This document shows, piece by piece, positions 5,902 to 6,902 of a DNA stretch of 6,902 nt (position 1 is its first letter; each line of letters opens with the position of its first letter). The position numbers and the translations under genes are program-made. The stretch is from positions 1 through 6,902 of the forward strand of contig JAKAHF010000119.1 in NCBI GenBank assembly GCA_021815245.1, given 5' to 3'. The stretch comes from Actinomycetes bacterium (lineage in GTDB: Bacteria > Actinomycetota > Thermoleophilia > RBG-16-64-13). The notes under the pieces are model-generated. The model worked only from the letters and a program-made list of their open reading frames with translations. It searched no databases and was not told the DNA's origin.

Positions 5902-6902
5902 GTGAGCGAGTCCGGAAGGGCTTGGGTTGAGGCCGATCTGGTCATCTCGGGTGCGGGAGAGCTACTCACCTGCGCCCGCACCGGCGCCGACACCGGTCCA
6001 CGTTCGACGATCGGGGTGATACGGGGAGGCGCGGTAGCGGCAAAAGACGGGCGCATCGTGTGGGTGGGCCCGGGCCAGGCGCTGCAGGAGGAAGTACGGC
6101 TTGCGCGCGGCGGGCAAGAGGTCGATGCCGACGGGCGCGTCGTGATGCCCGGGCTGGTCGAGTGTCACGCCCACCTTGCCTTCGCGGGCGACAGGGCCGA
6201 CGAGTTTCAGATGCGCGTGGGCGGGAGCACCTACCAGGAGATCGCCGCCGCCGGCGGAGGCATCATGAGCACCGTACATGCCACCCGGTCGGCTTCCGAC
6301 GAGATGCTGCGCGCGTTGACGCGCCGCCGGCTCGACCATTTCTTGCGCTACGGAGTGACCACCGTCGAGGCGAAGAGCGGGTACGGCTTGTCGCAAGACC
6401 AGGAAATCCGCATGCTCGAGGTGTACCGCGACGTGTCGACCGCACACGCGGTCGATGTCGTGCCGACCCTTCTGGCCGGCCACGCGGTGCCCGTCGAATA
6501 CTCAGGGCGGCCCGATGACTACATCAAGATGGTGGCAAAGCGGATGATCCCGGCGGCGGCGAAGCATCACCTCGCCAAGTTCTGCGACGCCTTTCTCGAG
6601 AAGGGGGCGTTCGATGCCGACCAGTGCCGCCGGCTGCTCGAGGCGGGCCTGGAACACGGCCTGCAGCCGAAGCTCCATGCCGACCAACTCAGCTACGGAG
6701 GGGGTACCGAGCTCGCGGCGGCGCTTGGCGCCGTGTCTGTGGACCACCTTGACCACGTGAGCGAAGCGGGCATCGACGCGCTTGCCGCCCCAGACGGTCC
6801 GAAGCGGGTGCCCGTCGCCGTTCTGTTGCCCGGGGCGACGTTCTTCCTTGGCGAGGGTGGCTATGCGCCTGCTCGTCGCCTTCTCGACGCGGGCGCCCGG
6901 GT
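5902..6902 (+). CDS. hutI: Imidazolonepropionase (3' end beyond window)
   Basis: Cytosolic amidohydrolase that hydrolyses 4-imidazolone-5-propionate to N-formimino-L-glutamate, the third step of histidine degradation. The first 333 codons are present; the family is about 400-430 residues, so roughly the last fifth is missing. Visible landmarks: the small N-terminal beta domain with GRIVWVG (50-56) and MPGLVECHAHLAFAGDRADEF (82-102) with the HxH metal ligands H89 and H91; also YQEIAAAGGGIMSTVHATR (111-129), VTTVEAKSGYGL (152-163), KLHADQ with H259, DHLDHVSE (281-288) and VAVLLPGATFFLGE (305-318). Gln262 stands where many relatives have Glu (HADE), but HAEQ/HADQ forms are familiar in the family. 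The late metal-binding Asp (ATD motif) would lie past the edge. The GTG start is supported by GGAGG 6 bases upstream; only 1 base separates it from the hutH stop, so the two are surely cotranscribed. Confidence 0.95.
   Translation, partial: MSESGRAWVEADLVISGAGELLTCARTGADTGPRSTIGVIRGGAVAAKDGRIVWVGPGQALQEEVRLARGGQEVDADGRVVMPGLVECHAHLAFAGDRADEFQMRVGGSTYQEIAAAGGGIMSTVHATRSASDEMLRALTRRRLDHFLRYGVTTVEAKSGYGLSQDQEIRMLEVYRDVSTAHAVDVVPTLLAGHAVPVEYSGRPDDYIKMVAKRMIPAAAKHHLAKFCDAFLEKGAFDADQCRRLLEAGLEHGLQPKLHADQLSYGGGTELAAALGAVSVDHLDHVSEAGIDALAAPDGPKRVPVAVLLPGATFFLGEGGYAPARRLLDAGAR

Noticed and set aside
6060..6518. 152-codon plus-strand open frame in another frame of hutI
   Set aside because: Arg/Gly-rich shadow frame; the frame starting at 5902 carries the imidazolonepropionase motifs throughout this stretch.
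6682..6690. HutI Gln262 in KLHADQ as loss of a catalytic residue
   Set aside because: Many relatives have Glu here (HADE), but HAEQ/HADQ forms are familiar in functional HutI proteins; the other visible metal ligands are intact.

Overview
The window is a compact, GC-rich bacterial segment with five protein-coding genes almost end to end. Two of these run off the window edges or lie next to a gene that does. The GC-rich codon use, the very short spacers and an apparently leaderless TANNNT-type promoter fit a high-GC bacterium. Actinomycetota is my best guess, possibly a Coriobacteriia- or Thermoleophilia-like lineage, but the sequence alone does not settle this and other high-GC phyla remain possible. 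I see no mobile element, CRISPR array, tRNA or rRNA.

Left part (1-1413, minus strand): a complete KtrB/TrkH-superfamily potassium channel subunit of 467 residues. Its stop codon overlaps, as ATGA, a possible start of the next minus-strand gene. That gene begins M-S-K-R, has a ribosome-binding site, and leaves the window at base 1; a KtrA regulator is the expected neighbour.

Middle (1414-4297): a 73-base divergent intergenic region, then trkA (tandem-RCK regulatory subunit, 452 residues) and trkH (483 residues) on the plus strand, joined stop-to-start with no spacer. The window therefore holds two different potassium uptake systems back to back: a Ktr-like one leftward and a Trk-like one rightward.

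Right part (4298-6902): 25 bases after trkH comes hutH (histidine ammonia-lyase, 525 residues), then after 1 base hutI (imidazolonepropionase, cut off by the window end). These are steps 1 and 3 of histidine breakdown to glutamate. The spacing makes one transcript trkA-trkH-hutH-hutI plausible. It would couple K+ uptake to a pathway ending in glutamate, the usual counter-ion of K+ in cells; that link is inference.

The most notable points are: (1) HutH has Ala-Cys-Gly where the family has the Ala-Ser-Gly triad that forms the MIO prosthetic group; (2) a perfect 11-bp inverted repeat sits near the 3' end of trkH, just ahead of hutH; (3) the trkA start looks leaderless; (4) the K+ transport and histidine degradation genes are linked. 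I found no convincing evidence for a wholly new multi-gene system here.
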